DNA of 15,649 nt from Hyphomicrobiales bacterium (GTDB taxonomy: Bacteria; Pseudomonadota; Alphaproteobacteria; Rhizobiales; Aestuariivirgaceae): assembly GCA_027030295.1 (NCBI GenBank), contig JALVFB010000046.1, forward strand, positions 1 to 15,649, in the 5' to 3' direction. A model generated the notes under the pieces. It was not told where the DNA came from and did no database searches. It saw nothing but the letters and a program-made list of their open reading frames with translations. The position numbers and the translations under genes are program-made. Below are positions 1 through 8,265 of the stretch, one piece after another (the first letter of the stretch is position 1; the number at the start of each line of letters is the position of its first letter).

Positions 1-449
1 ATGACACCGGCAATGCGCACGCCCTCATCGAACGCCTGATAGCCCAACAGCAGCGGCGCGATGCCGCGCGTGATGCCCTCCGTGTCGATCACCAGCACCA
101 CCGGCGCATCCAGCAGCCTCGCCAGCGCCGCGTTGGAATCGGCGCCATCCAGCGCCAGCCCGTCGTGCAGCCCCTTGTTGGCCTCGATGATGGAAATATC
201 CGTCCCCGCCGCGCGGCTGGCGAACAGCGCGGCGATTTCCTCCGGCTCCTGGGTATTGAAGTCGAGATTGTAGCTCGCCCGCCCGCTGGCCAGCCGATGC
301 CATAGCGGGTCGATGTAATCCGGCCCCTTCTTGAACATGCGCACCCGCCGCCCGCGTTCAGACAAAGCGCGGGCCAGCCCCACCGAAACCGTGGTCTTGC
401 CCGAAGACTTGTGCGCGGCGGCGATGAAGATGCGCGGCGGATGAGCCAT
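1..449 (-). CDS. dsrN: DsrN, siroheme amidase / CbiA-type amidotransferase (5' part; C-terminus off the left edge)
   Basis: Only the first 149 residues are present. The protein resembles cobyrinic acid a,c-diamide synthase (CbiA/CobB). In dsr loci this homologue, DsrN, is known to amidate siroheme to the siro(haem)amide used by DsrAB, with glutamine and ATP. Visible motifs are an N-terminal nucleotide-binding loop AAHKSSGKTT (residues 11-20), the CbiA signature KKGPDYIDP (40-48), and NLD (61-63). The glutamine amidotransferase domain would lie outside the window. The start is the ATG at 449, with AGAGGAA just upstream. It follows the DUF4202 gene by 31 bp, so the two are probably cotranscribed. 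A cobalamin-biosynthesis CbiA cannot be fully excluded from the fragment, but its place at the dsrP end of a dsr cluster fits DsrN. Confidence 0.88.
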   Translation of the reverse strand, partial: MAHPPRIFIAAAHKSSGKTTVSVGLARALSERGRRVRMFKKGPDYIDPLWHRLASGRASYNLDFNTQEPEEIAALFASRAAGTDISIIEANKGLHDGLALDGADSNAALARLLDAPVVLVIDTEGITRGIAPLLLGYQAFDEGVRIAGV

Positions 450-480
450 GGATTCCTCTTCGCGGGACGACACCCCTTCC

Positions 481-1119
481 TTACCAGTCAAGCGCGGCGT
501 TGGCCATGCGCTCCAGCTGCGGCTTCACCCGTTCGATGGCCTTTTCGATCAGCCGCCGGTGCTCTTCCGGCAGATCGAGCGACAACGCCTCCTCATGCCC
601 CTTCGGCGACATCTTCAGCAGCGTCCTGGCCACGATGTCGATACGCTTGTCCTCGTCGTAATGCGCATATTTTTTCAGGAACGGCTCCAGATAATGCTCC
701 ACGAACACCACGTCCACGACATTCTCCAGCGCCTGGCTCAGCCTGTCCTTCTTCAGTTGCTCCTTGCGCACCAGTTTCTGCACCTCGGCGATTTCGTCAT
801 CCGAATAGCCATGCCGCCGCATGATCTCGCCCAGCAGCGTCGCATGATGCTCTCGAGCCGCCTTGCGCCACTGATTGTATCCCTTGCGTCCCTCCGGAAA
901 ATCCGCGCGCGGAATGTCGAAACGCCGGATGTGCTGGCCATGGGCGGCGATTTTCAGCGTCTCCGGCGCATCCGGATACATCTTCTCAAGCCGCCGCAGC
1001 ATGCGCCGCGAATAGACCACTTCGAAAGGCAGCTCCTCGCCATTCAGCGTATCCCGTCGCGGATCGCCGGCATTCGCCGCGTCTATGTCCGCGAATACCT
1101 TTTTCAACCGTTCGCTCAT
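481..1119 (-). CDS. DUF4202-family protein, function unknown
   Basis: 212 residues, soluble, with no signal peptide or membrane segment. The overall pattern matches my recollection of the DUF4202 family: an N-terminal MSER start, DAANAGDP (13-20), YSRRM (36-40), then AAHGQHIRRF (58-67) and KGYNQWRKAAREHH (79-92). It contains closely spaced histidines (H60, H63, H91, H92, H103) and DVVFVEHY (136-143). This is the sort of H/D/E pattern seen in metal-binding HD-type hydrolases; that functional reading is inference. I chose the ATG at 1119 over one 75 bp further upstream because AAGAGGAA sits 6 bp before it and because the upstream extension would run through the dsrP terminator. The gene sits between dsrP and dsrN, so a link to siroheme handling or sulfite metabolism is possible but unproven. 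It is not part of the classical dsrABEFHCMKLJOPNRS set of Allochromatium. Confidence 0.8.
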   Translation of the reverse strand: MSERLKKVFADIDAANAGDPRRDTLNGEELPFEVVYSRRMLRRLEKMYPDAPETLKIAAHGQHIRRFDIPRADFPEGRKGYNQWRKAAREHHATLLGEIMRRHGYSDDEIAEVQKLVRKEQLKKDRLSQALENVVDVVFVEHYLEPFLKKYAHYDEDKRIDIVARTLLKMSPKGHEEALSLDLPEEHRRLIEKAIERVKPQLERMANAALDW

Positions 1120-1152
1120 GGCCCCGTTCCTCTTGCCGGATATGTTCTCCGC

Positions 1153-1187
1153 AAAAAATAATGGGCCGCCATGCCCATGGCAGCCCA
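1153..1187 (-). terminator. Intrinsic terminator after dsrP
   Basis: On the minus strand an 11-bp stem (1162-1172 with 1177-1187, one G·U pair) closes a 4-nt GGGC loop. It is followed by TTATTTTTT (1161-1153). It starts 30 nt after the dsrP stop. The stem is mismatched on the plus strand and the T-run faces only leftward, so it acts on the dsr transcript. It is the only stem-loop in the window with a proper U-tract and probably marks the end of the main dsr message. DUF4202 and dsrN then need read-through or their own promoter, and only about 33 bp separate the T-run from the DUF4202 start. Confidence 0.85.
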
Positions 1188-1217
1188 TCGCCATTCGTGT
1201 TTCCGGTTCGCGGACGC

Positions 1218-2462
1218 TCAGGCGGCCTTCTTCATTTCCCGCACCTCGCCGGAAACGAGATGCGGATCGACATCGGCATCCGCCAGCGTGACGGGCAGGA
1301 TACGCAGCGTCTTGGCCGCCAGCAGCACGATGGCCACGCCCAGCGCCATGCCGCCGATGCCCAGCAGGATTTCCGGCATGCTCGGCGCATAGGGGTTGAT
1401 CACGCCCTCGAAGAAGCTGCTCTTCACCTCCTTGCCGGGGAACAGCACCAGCGGATAGGCCTGCCCGCCGATGATGACGAAATAGACCAGCGAAATGCCG
1501 CCCAGAACCGTCAGGATGGAGGCGAAAATCACCGGTTTGAAGCTGGTGCGGGCGGCATTGGAGAACACCATCAGCATCGGCAGGATGGTGCCAAGCCCGA
1601 TGAAACCCAGCCAGTAGAGCCAGCTATAGACGTTGCCGGAGAAGAACAGGAACTTCACCACCGGCCGATGCTCCGCCGCATACAGGTCGGTGAGCCACCA
1701 GACCACGGTGAAATAGGCCGCCGCCGCCAGGAACACGCCCAGGAGCCGCCCCATGCGGTTCACCAGCCCGTGGCCCAGCGGCCGCTCGTCGCCCCGCATC
1801 AGCGCCGTCATCAGCAGGATGAAGATGGCCAGACCGAAGGAGAAGGACAGGGCGATGAACATCGGCGCGAAGATGGCCAGATCGTAAGCCTGGCGCGCCA
1901 CCAGCCAGCCGAAGATGGAGCCGGTGCCGGTGGTCAGGATCAGACGCCAGACGAAGGCCAGCGTGCCGGCCGGCTTGTAGTAGCGGCGCACGCGGAAGTC
2001 CTGGCTCATCTGCGTGTAGAGATACAGCAACACCACGGCGAAGAAGCCGTTGTAGAGATAGATGTTCCAGGCGAAGATGGACTTGAAGTTGTATTTGGTC
2101 ATGGCCACGATGAGGCGATCGGGTCGTCCCAGATCCAGCACCAGCACGATCAGACCGCCGGCCAGCGCCGCCGCCGCCATCACCGCCGACAACCGCCCCA
2201 GCGGCTTGTAGGGCGCGCGGTTGAACACCGTGCCGATGGAGGCGACGTTGAGGATGCCGGATGCGGCGATGATGAGGAACACGGCGAACACGTGCGGCAT
2301 GCCCCACACGATCTGGTTGGTCATGCCGGTGACCACATGGCCGTGCGTTTCCATGTAAATGGCCGCCGCCAGCCCGATGAGCATGAGCGCGCCCATGGAG
2401 AGCAACGCCGTGTAATAGCCCACCCTGGACTGCAGATATTCGTAATGGAAGTGCTTTTTCAT
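1218..2462 (-). CDS. dsrP: DsrP, NrfD-type integral membrane subunit of DsrMKJOP
   Basis: 414 residues with about ten hydrophobic segments (roughly 18-38, 54-76, 93-112, 131-150, 167-186, 198-222, 238-260, 274-298, 311-333 and 362-384), typical of the NrfD/PsrC family. LDLGRPDR (109-116) is a characteristic NrfD-family stretch. DsrP is the quinone-interacting membrane anchor that pairs with the iron-sulfur subunit DsrO and triheme DsrJ on the periplasmic side of the DsrMKJOP complex. The start ATG at 2462 has GAGGGG upstream, overlapping the dsrO stop. The gap to dsrO is 13 bp, which suggests translational coupling. An intrinsic terminator follows 30 nt after the stop. The C-terminal tail after residue 390 is charged and probably cytoplasmic. 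Confidence 0.95.
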   Translation of the reverse strand: MKKHFHYEYLQSRVGYYTALLSMGALMLIGLAAAIYMETHGHVVTGMTNQIVWGMPHVFAVFLIIAASGILNVASIGTVFNRAPYKPLGRLSAVMAAAALAGGLIVLVLDLGRPDRLIVAMTKYNFKSIFAWNIYLYNGFFAVVLLYLYTQMSQDFRVRRYYKPAGTLAFVWRLILTTGTGSIFGWLVARQAYDLAIFAPMFIALSFSFGLAIFILLMTALMRGDERPLGHGLVNRMGRLLGVFLAAAAYFTVVWWLTDLYAAEHRPVVKFLFFSGNVYSWLYWLGFIGLGTILPMLMVFSNAARTSFKPVIFASILTVLGGISLVYFVIIGGQAYPLVLFPGKEVKSSFFEGVINPYAPSMPEILLGIGGMALGVAIVLLAAKTLRILPVTLADADVDPHLVSGEVREMKKAA

Positions 2463-2475
2463 GGCGTCCGTCCCC

Positions 2476-3261
2476 TCAAGGCAACCGCGTGTAGCGAATG
2501 CCGGTGTCCGTGCCCAGATCGGCCCGGATCTGATAACTGCGGATTTCCTTCAGCCGCTTGCGCAGCTCCGAACCCGGATCGTTCAGATCGCCGAACAGCA
2601 TGGCGCCCTCCGGGCAGGCCTCGGCGCAGGCCGGGATTTGCCCCGCATCCACGCGATGCGCGCACAGATCACAGCTCGTCACGCACCCCTTGCCCATCGG
2701 CGCGTGGAAGCGCTTGTTCTCTTCCGGAATTTCCTCGTGCACGAAGGAACGCGCCTTGTAGGGGCAGGCCATCATGCAATAGCGGCAGCCGATGCAGATG
2801 TGCATGTTCACCTTCACGATGCCGTCCGCCCGCTGCATGGAGGCGCCGGTGGGGCACACGTCCACGCACGGCGGGTTGGCGCAATGCTGGCACATCACCG
2901 GCAGCGAGGCCATGAAACCGGTCTTCGGATCCTTCACGTCCACCTTGCGGATCCACTGCACGTCCGTCTGCGACCCCGGCTCCGCTTCCCAGCCATTCTC
3001 CTTCTTGCAGGCCTCCACGCATTTTTCGCAGCCACTGGTGCATTTGGACGTATCGATGAGCATGCCCCAGCGCTTCCGTGGATCCAGCGGATCACCGGGC
3101 TTCTTGGCGAAAGCCTCGCCGCCCATGGTGTAGAGCATCATGCCGCCGCCCAGCGACACCACGCTGGCAGCCGCGATGTTGCGCAGGAATTCGCGCCGCG
3201 CCGCGTCGATCTCCTCGTGACGCGCCCGCTCGTTCCTGTCCCTGGCGCCCTGATCGCTCAT
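2476..3261 (-). CDS. dsrO: DsrO, periplasmic ferredoxin-like iron-sulfur subunit with Tat signal
   Basis: 261 residues. A twin-arginine signal is visible: RREFLRN at 22-28, then a hydrophobic stretch AAASVVSLGGG (30-40) and a likely cleavage after GEAFA (48-52). The mature part carries four cysteine clusters of the polyferredoxin (HybA/PsrB-like) type: C74/C78/C81/C85; C124/C127/C132/C136; C156/C159/C162/C166; and C193/C197/C200 with C212/C216. These should bind [4Fe-4S] centres that link DsrJ to DsrP. The start at 3261 was chosen because GGAGGG lies a few bases upstream and because it overlaps the dsrJ stop as ATGA. An open frame continues 38 codons further upstream, but that stretch is antisense-like sequence overlapping dsrJ and would bury the Tat signal. 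Confidence 0.95.
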   Translation of the reverse strand: MSDQGARDRNERARHEEIDAARREFLRNIAAASVVSLGGGMMLYTMGGEAFAKKPGDPLDPRKRWGMLIDTSKCTSGCEKCVEACKKENGWEAEPGSQTDVQWIRKVDVKDPKTGFMASLPVMCQHCANPPCVDVCPTGASMQRADGIVKVNMHICIGCRYCMMACPYKARSFVHEEIPEENKRFHAPMGKGCVTSCDLCAHRVDAGQIPACAEACPEGAMLFGDLNDPGSELRKRLKEIRSYQIRADLGTDTGIRYTRLP

Positions 3262-3731
3262 TTGCGCCCTCCCTGCACATACTTCATGAGTTGCGCGAAC
3301 TTGCTGTCCTTCAATCCGGCGCCGTCCTTCAGCAGCGCCTGACCGCCCGCTTCCTCCGGCACCGACTTGTGGCATTCCCAGCAGTCCACCTTCACCGCCG
3401 CATAGTCATGGCAGACGCGGCAGAAGTGTTTCGGCGAGGCCACCGTCAGCGGCTTCCCGGTCTTTTCGTCCTTCACCATGTGGCAGCTCAGGCAGGCGGA
3501 AAGCGACCTCTTGCCGCCGCGAATGCCCTGATACATCGTCTTGTCACGACGATGCTTGAGGATCTTCATGTGTTCCCGCCGCATCTGATCGCCGGGCAGC
3601 ACGCAACTGCCCTTGCTCTTGTCGATGGGAATTTTCGGCCCGATATCCCCGGCCCGGGCCACCGTCGTCGCCAGCAGAACGCCGACGCAAACCGCCATGA
3701 TGGCCGAGGCCCATTTCCCGAATGCGCGCAT
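3258..3731 (-). CDS. dsrJ: DsrJ, periplasmic triheme cytochrome c
   Basis: 157 residues. An N-terminal Sec-type signal or anchor helix runs about 8-27 (IMAVCVGVLLATTVARA at 11-27). Three CxxCH haem c sites follow: CLSCH (80-84), CRVCH (104-108) and CWECH (117-121). Cysteine 43, in GSC before the first haem, matches the position of the unusual Cys axial ligand described for the His/Cys haem of DsrJ (Cys46 in Allochromatium vinosum); that assignment is by position only. DsrJ is the periplasmic redox subunit of DsrMKJOP. The start is the ATG at 3731, giving the expected size. A longer open frame in the same phase continues to 4214, but only by crossing dsrL out of frame, so it was rejected. The ribosome site is weak. 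The stop overlaps the dsrO start by 4 bp. Confidence 0.95.
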   Translation of the reverse strand: MRAFGKWASAIMAVCVGVLLATTVARAGDIGPKIPIDKSKGSCVLPGDQMRREHMKILKHRRDKTMYQGIRGGKRSLSACLSCHMVKDEKTGKPLTVASPKHFCRVCHDYAAVKVDCWECHKSVPEEAGGQALLKDGAGLKDSKFAQLMKYVQGGRK

Positions 3732-3779
3732 GGTGCTCGCCTGCCTGTTTGACTGTTTCTCTCTCGCCCCCTGCGGGTT

Positions 3780-3808
3780 GGCGGGAGCGCCGTTCTCGCG
3801 CTCCCGCC
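3780..3808 (-). other. Perfect stem-loop after dsrL
   Basis: An 11-bp perfect inverted repeat (3780-3790 with 3798-3808) and 7-nt loop begin 15 nt after the dsrL stop in the dsrL-dsrJ spacer. There is no T-run after it on the minus strand, so it is more likely an mRNA stability or processing element than a terminator. Its arms share GCGGGAGC with the stem-loop after dsrH. Confidence 0.7.
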
Positions 3809-3823
3809 GCGTTTCGTGCGGCC

Positions 3824-5800
3824 TTACTGGCCAAGCCCCATCTTGATGTAGCCCGTCGGGCACACGTCGGAGCAGATGTGACAACCCACGCAACGGGTAT
3901 ATTCCGTGAACACGTAGCGGCCCACGGCCCGCTCGCTCTTCGGCACGCGGTGCACCGCGTCCTGCGGGCAGAAGATGACGCAGTTGTCGCACTCGAAGCA
4001 CAGGCCGCAGCTCATGCAGCGCTCGCCCTCGTGCACCGCCTGCTCGTCCGTCAGCGGCTTGATGCGCTCGGCGAAGTTGCCCAGCACGTGCTCCGCGTCG
4101 ATGGGAATCTCCTCGCGCTTCGACCGCGGGTCCTCGGTGAAGTGACCGAGGAACATCTCCTCGTGCGTGATGACGTCCGACGCCGCGCGATCCTCGAAAT
4201 TGTGCACCGCCCATTCGGATTCGGACGTGCCCGGCAGTTGCCCGCCTTCATACGGCTGCACCGGACGCCCGCGCTGCGCCAGCTCGTTGAGCAGGTTGAA
4301 GTGCGTCACGTCCACCTTCGGCCGCTTCTCCAGCGGTTCGCCGGAGAGATAGTGCGCGATTTCGTCCGCCGCGATGCGCGCATGACCGATGGCGGTGGTC
4401 AGCAGATGCGGGCGGATGATGTCGCCGCCGGCGAAGTGCTTTTCCTTGCCGGCCACGCGGAAGAAGGCGTCGGTGTCCATGAAGCCGCGCTCGTTGGCCA
4501 TGTCGTCGAAGCCCTCGAAGTCGCCATACTGACCGATGGCGGCGACGATCAGGTCGGCCTCCACCTCGAACTCGGTGCCCTCGATGGGGATCGGCGTCAT
4601 GCCGTCCATCTTGCACTCGCACATCTTCAGCGCGATGGCCTTGCCGTTTTCGTCCTTGATGACCTCCAGCGGCATCACGCCACCGATGATGCGCACGCCC
4701 TCGCGCATGGCCTCCTGGCGCTCATGCTCCTGCGCCACCATCTCCTCGATGGGGAACAGCGAGGTCAGCACCGCCTCCACGCCTTCGCGGCGCAGGATGC
4801 CGGCAACGTCATCGGCGGTGAAGCCGCCGATCTTGCCATCGATGTTGTCCGGCGTGCGCACTTCCGTGATGTGCCCCAGGCGCCGCGCCACCGACGCCAC
4901 GTCGATGGAGGTATCGCCGCCGCCCACGACGACGATCTTCTTGGCCGTGCCATAGACCCAGCCCTGGTTGAACGCCTCCAGGAACTCCACGCCGGTGATG
5001 CAGTTTTCGCAATCATTCCAGCCCGGCACCGGCAGCGGCCGACCCTTCTGCGCGCCGATGGCCCAGAAGATGGCGTCGAACTCGTCCTCCAGCTGCTCCA
5101 CGGAAATGTCGCGGCCGACGCGCGTGTTGGTGCGCGCCTCCACGCCCATGTCCAGGATGCGCTGGATCTCCGCATCCAGCTTGTCGCGCGGCACGCGGTA
5201 GGTCGGAATGCCATAGCGCATCATGCCGCCCAGCTTCGGATGTTCCTCGAAGATGGTGACGTTGAAGCCTTTCTTGCGCAGGAAATAGGCCGCCGCCATG
5301 CCCGCAGGCCCGGAACCGACGATGGCCACCTTCTTCACCGCTTCGTTGCCGGCCACCACCGGCTCCTCGAACTTCAGGCCCTGCTCGATGGCCCAGTCGC
5401 CGACATAGTGCTCCAGGGCGTTGATGCCCACGAAGTCGTCCACCACGTTGCGGTTGCAGCCGTCCTCGCACGGCGCCGGGCACACGCGGCCCATGATGGC
5501 CGGAAACGGATTGGCCCTGGTCATGCGCTCGAAGGCATACTGCTGCCACGGCATGTCCTCGTCCGCCGGCTTGTCCATGCCGCGCGCGATGGCCAGCCAG
5601 CCACGGATGTCATGGCCGGACGGGCACGAGGCCGAGCACGGCGGCGTCTTCACCACATAGACCGGGCACTTGTAGGAGTGATCGGCGACGAAGATCTTCT
5701 CCTCCAGATCCCAGTCCTTCGGCGTTTCGCCCTCGCGGAACCGGCGGAAGAACTTGCCGTCGGTCTTGGGCAGGCCCTTTTTCTTGATCGGTGCGTTCAT
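3824..5800 (-). CDS. dsrL: DsrL, FAD/iron-sulfur NAD(P)H oxidoreductase of the oxidative Dsr pathway
   Basis: 658 residues, close to the known DsrL length. It has a GltD-like architecture. An N-terminal iron-sulfur region carries C45, C55 and C59, then C107, C111 and C115. The FAD-binding loop is VGSGPAGMAAAY (161-172), followed by LGGMMRYGIP (190-199). The NAD(P) loop is VVGGGDTSID (291-300). A GGDI FAD motif sits at 458-461. The C-terminal ferredoxin domain has C595/C598/C601/C604/C607/C611 and C637/C640/C643/C647. DsrL interacts with DsrAB in the cytoplasm and passes electrons from sulfur oxidation to NAD+; its presence marks the oxidative direction. The ATG at 5800 has GGAGGG upstream. 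The gap to dsrK is 71 bp. A stem-loop follows the stop. Confidence 0.96.
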   Translation of the reverse strand: MNAPIKKKGLPKTDGKFFRRFREGETPKDWDLEEKIFVADHSYKCPVYVVKTPPCSASCPSGHDIRGWLAIARGMDKPADEDMPWQQYAFERMTRANPFPAIMGRVCPAPCEDGCNRNVVDDFVGINALEHYVGDWAIEQGLKFEEPVVAGNEAVKKVAIVGSGPAGMAAAYFLRKKGFNVTIFEEHPKLGGMMRYGIPTYRVPRDKLDAEIQRILDMGVEARTNTRVGRDISVEQLEDEFDAIFWAIGAQKGRPLPVPGWNDCENCITGVEFLEAFNQGWVYGTAKKIVVVGGGDTSIDVASVARRLGHITEVRTPDNIDGKIGGFTADDVAGILRREGVEAVLTSLFPIEEMVAQEHERQEAMREGVRIIGGVMPLEVIKDENGKAIALKMCECKMDGMTPIPIEGTEFEVEADLIVAAIGQYGDFEGFDDMANERGFMDTDAFFRVAGKEKHFAGGDIIRPHLLTTAIGHARIAADEIAHYLSGEPLEKRPKVDVTHFNLLNELAQRGRPVQPYEGGQLPGTSESEWAVHNFEDRAASDVITHEEMFLGHFTEDPRSKREEIPIDAEHVLGNFAERIKPLTDEQAVHEGERCMSCGLCFECDNCVIFCPQDAVHRVPKSERAVGRYVFTEYTRCVGCHICSDVCPTGYIKMGLGQ

Positions 5801-5871
5801 TGCTTACCCTCCATCTGCCCGGATGTCCGGACCATTCCTGTTGCTGTTCTGTCAGGCTCTCCTGCCAATTT

Positions 5872-7446
5872 CTATTCCGCCGCGTCCGCCGCTTCCTCAC
5901 CTTCCCCGTCCAGCTCCTTTTCCTGAATGGAACCGGGCAGGACGATGGCGTTGGACACGAGCTGATGCACGGACATGATGTCGTCCATCCCGTAGCCGAA
6001 CATCGGCATGATCTTCGAGAACTGCGTCTTGCAGATGGCGCAGATGGCGGCCATCTTGTTCACGCCAAACTCTTCCGTGACGTGCTTGAGCGCCTTCATG
6101 CGCGGGCTGCCGCCCTTCTTGCGCAGCTCCATCAGGTCGTCGGTCAGCAGGCCGCCGCCGCCGCCGCAGCACAGGGTTTCTTCCCGGATGGTGCCTTCGG
6201 GCATGTCGTGATAGTTGTTGCACACGGCCTTGATGATGTTGCGCGGAATGTCGAACTGCCCGCCGGGATAGTCGCCCATGCGCGAGGCGCGCGCGACGTT
6301 GCACGAATCGTGGAACGTCAGCGTCAGGTGATCGTTCTGCGACTTGTCGAACCGCAGCTTGCCCTGCTGGATGAGATCCCAGGTGAACTCGCAGATGTGC
6401 TGCGGGATCGGGTAGTTCTGATCCAGGAAGTCGAACGGCCCGGCCAGCGTGTTCAGGAACTGATAGGCCGCGCGCCAGGCATGGCCGCACTCGCCGATGA
6501 TGATGCGTTTCACGCCCAGATCGATGGCCGCCTTGCGGATGCGCAGCGCGACGCGCCGCATGTTCTCGTACGAACCGATGAACATGGCGAAGTTGGCCGC
6601 CTCCGAGGCGTAGGAGGAAATGGTCCACTTCACCCCGGCCGCATGAAACACCTTGGCGTAACCGATGAGTCCGTCGATATGCGGTTCGGCGAAGAAGTCG
6701 GCGGACGGCGGCACCAGCAGGATATCGGCCGGCTCGTCCAGCGGCAGCCGCACCTTCACGCCGGTGTCGTCCTCGATTTCCTCCTCAAGGTCTTCCAGCG
6801 TGGATTCCAGCGCCGGCTTCGGCAGGCCCAGATTGTTGCCCACCTTGAACACCTTGCCGATGATCTCGTTGGTGTATTTCATGCCATAGCCGACGGAGTC
6901 GAGAATTTCGCGCGCCGCCATGGTGACCTCGGCGGTGTCGATGCCATAGGGGCAGAACACCGAACAACGCCGGCATTCCGAGCACTGGAAGTAGTAGGTA
7001 TACCACTCGTCCAGCACTTCCTCCGTCAGTTCCCGCGCCCCGACGAGGGAAGGGAACCACTTGCCCGGCAGCGTGAAGTAGCGGCGATAGACGCTGCGCA
7101 GCAGATCCTGGCGCGCCACCGGCATGTTCTTCGGGTCGGAAGTGCCCATGTAATAATGGCACTTGTCGGTGCACGACCCGCATTTCACGCAGATGTCCAG
7201 GAACAGGCGGAAGGAACGGAACTTGCCGCGCAGTTCCTGCATCTTGTTCAGCGCCACTTCCTTCCAGTTTTCCGGGCGCTCGCCGGGATAGCCCAGCGCT
7301 TCCTGGAACTCCGGCGCGGCTGGAAACGACTTGATGTGCGCCGCCGCGCCATCCTTCGGTTCCGGATCGAAATAGAGCGGATCCTCCTGCGCCTCCGGCG
7401 GCAGTTCATCCACGGCATCCTGTGCGTTCTTTTCCAGATCAGACAC
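5872..7446 (-). CDS. dsrK: DsrK, HdrD-like iron-sulfur subunit of DsrMKJOP
   Basis: 524 residues. Two [4Fe-4S] ferredoxin motifs are present: C86/C89/C92/C96 and C155/C158/C161/C165. The C-terminal half has the CCG-type cysteines of heterodisulfide reductase HdrD: C320 in GECGHAW, C382 in HDSCN, CCGGGGG at 426-432, and C469 with C472. This noncubane-cluster site is the proposed place where DsrMK acts on DsrC. The protein is cytoplasmic and membrane-associated through DsrM. The start codon is GTG at 7446 with GGGAG upstream; no in-frame ATG occurs before residue 69, so GTG is well supported. The tail after 505 is acidic and poorly conserved-looking. It lies 69 bp after dsrM and 71 bp before dsrL. 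Confidence 0.96.
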   Translation of the reverse strand: MSDLEKNAQDAVDELPPEAQEDPLYFDPEPKDGAAAHIKSFPAAPEFQEALGYPGERPENWKEVALNKMQELRGKFRSFRLFLDICVKCGSCTDKCHYYMGTSDPKNMPVARQDLLRSVYRRYFTLPGKWFPSLVGARELTEEVLDEWYTYYFQCSECRRCSVFCPYGIDTAEVTMAAREILDSVGYGMKYTNEIIGKVFKVGNNLGLPKPALESTLEDLEEEIEDDTGVKVRLPLDEPADILLVPPSADFFAEPHIDGLIGYAKVFHAAGVKWTISSYASEAANFAMFIGSYENMRRVALRIRKAAIDLGVKRIIIGECGHAWRAAYQFLNTLAGPFDFLDQNYPIPQHICEFTWDLIQQGKLRFDKSQNDHLTLTFHDSCNVARASRMGDYPGGQFDIPRNIIKAVCNNYHDMPEGTIREETLCCGGGGGLLTDDLMELRKKGGSPRMKALKHVTEEFGVNKMAAICAICKTQFSKIMPMFGYGMDDIMSVHQLVSNAIVLPGSIQEKELDGEGEEAADAAE

Positions 7447-7515
7447 GGCTCTCTCCCGCCTGTTGCAACGTCCTGTTACGTGACCCTGGCCTCGAATGTC
7501 CCCGCATGCGCGGCG

Positions 7516-8265
7516 TCATTTCCCGTGCGGTGGATCGTATTCCACCTGGTCGATAGGCGGCAGCCACGGCACCGGATGATATTCCTCGCGCGGCACGTCG
7601 CGCATGTTGCGGGTCGGCGAGAAGAAGACGCCCGGCGCATGCAGCAGCTTGGAGAACGGGAAGATGATCATCCACAGCGCCACCAGTCCGAGGTGCACCA
7701 TCAGCGGCAGCGACGCCGGAAGCGGCTGCCAGTTGAAAACCATCAGCCCCAGGAAGAAGGCTTTCACGCCAATGATGTCCGGCTTGGCCACGAACGTCAT
7801 GCCCAGGCCGGAAAGCCCGATGCCGAGGAACAGCACCAGCATCAGGTAGTCCGATGGCGCCGAGATGTAGCGAACCCGCGAGACGAACATGCGCCGCGCC
7901 AGCAGCCCCAGCGCGCCGAGCACGAACGTCAGCCCCGCATATTTGCCGAACGGCTGCGCCAGCGCCACCAGCTCCGGCACGGGCTCCAGAAAATAGCGCA
8001 GATGGCGGATGATGATCAGCCACAGGGAGGCGTGGAACAGCTGCGCGAAGATCCAGATCCACTTGTTGCCCTTCCACAGGGATTCGAAGACCGTGATCTC
8101 TTTCAGCATCCGCCACGCCACGCCGGCGTAGGTGATCGGCGCCGGCGTCGTCGGAATCACCGCGGGCTTGGGCGTGTTCCAGTATTCCCAGATGCGATAG
8201 GCGATGCCGCCGACGAAAATCGCGAAGGCGACATAGAACAGAAGCGCATACACGGTCGTCAACAC
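7516..8265 (-). CDS. dsrM: DsrM, NarI-like cytochrome b membrane subunit
   Basis: 249 residues with about five to six membrane segments (roughly 5-25, 70-90, 107-124, 139-160, 167-180 and 188-206). Histidines suited to bind haem b are H78, H88, H191 and H209. DsrM belongs to the NarI-like family and anchors DsrK, moving electrons between quinone and DsrK. The start is assigned to the GTG at 8265 because GGAGGA lies 6 bp upstream. The open frame continues upstream for 55 more codons, but that extension is basic, low-complexity and has no ribosome site. A TTG immediately downstream is a less likely alternative. It is separated from dsrC by an unusually long spacer of 291 bp. Confidence 0.94.
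   Translation of the reverse strand: MLTTVYALLFYVAFAIFVGGIAYRIWEYWNTPKPAVIPTTPAPITYAGVAWRMLKEITVFESLWKGNKWIWIFAQLFHASLWLIIIRHLRYFLEPVPELVALAQPFGKYAGLTFVLGALGLLARRMFVSRVRYISAPSDYLMLVLFLGIGLSGLGMTFVAKPDIIGVKAFFLGLMVFNWQPLPASLPLMVHLGLVALWMIIFPFSKLLHAPGVFFSPTRNMRDVPREEYHPVPWLPPIDQVEYDPPHGK

Noticed and set aside
1051..1194. Longer DUF4202 start 25 codons upstream (1194)
   Set aside because: The extension is encoded by the terminator stem and T-run and begins in the dsrP 3' spacer; the ATG at 1119 has a good ribosome site.
1161..2915. Plus-strand open frame of 584 codons opposite dsrP and dsrO
   Set aside because: Very high His/Gln/Arg/Asp content, no ribosome site, and its start lies in the minus-strand terminator.
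3722..5926. Plus-strand open frame of 734 codons opposite dsrL
   Set aside because: Mirror of dsrL codon bias; composition is His/Arg/Val-rich and no motif is present, while dsrL itself has complete FAD, NAD(P) and ferredoxin motifs.
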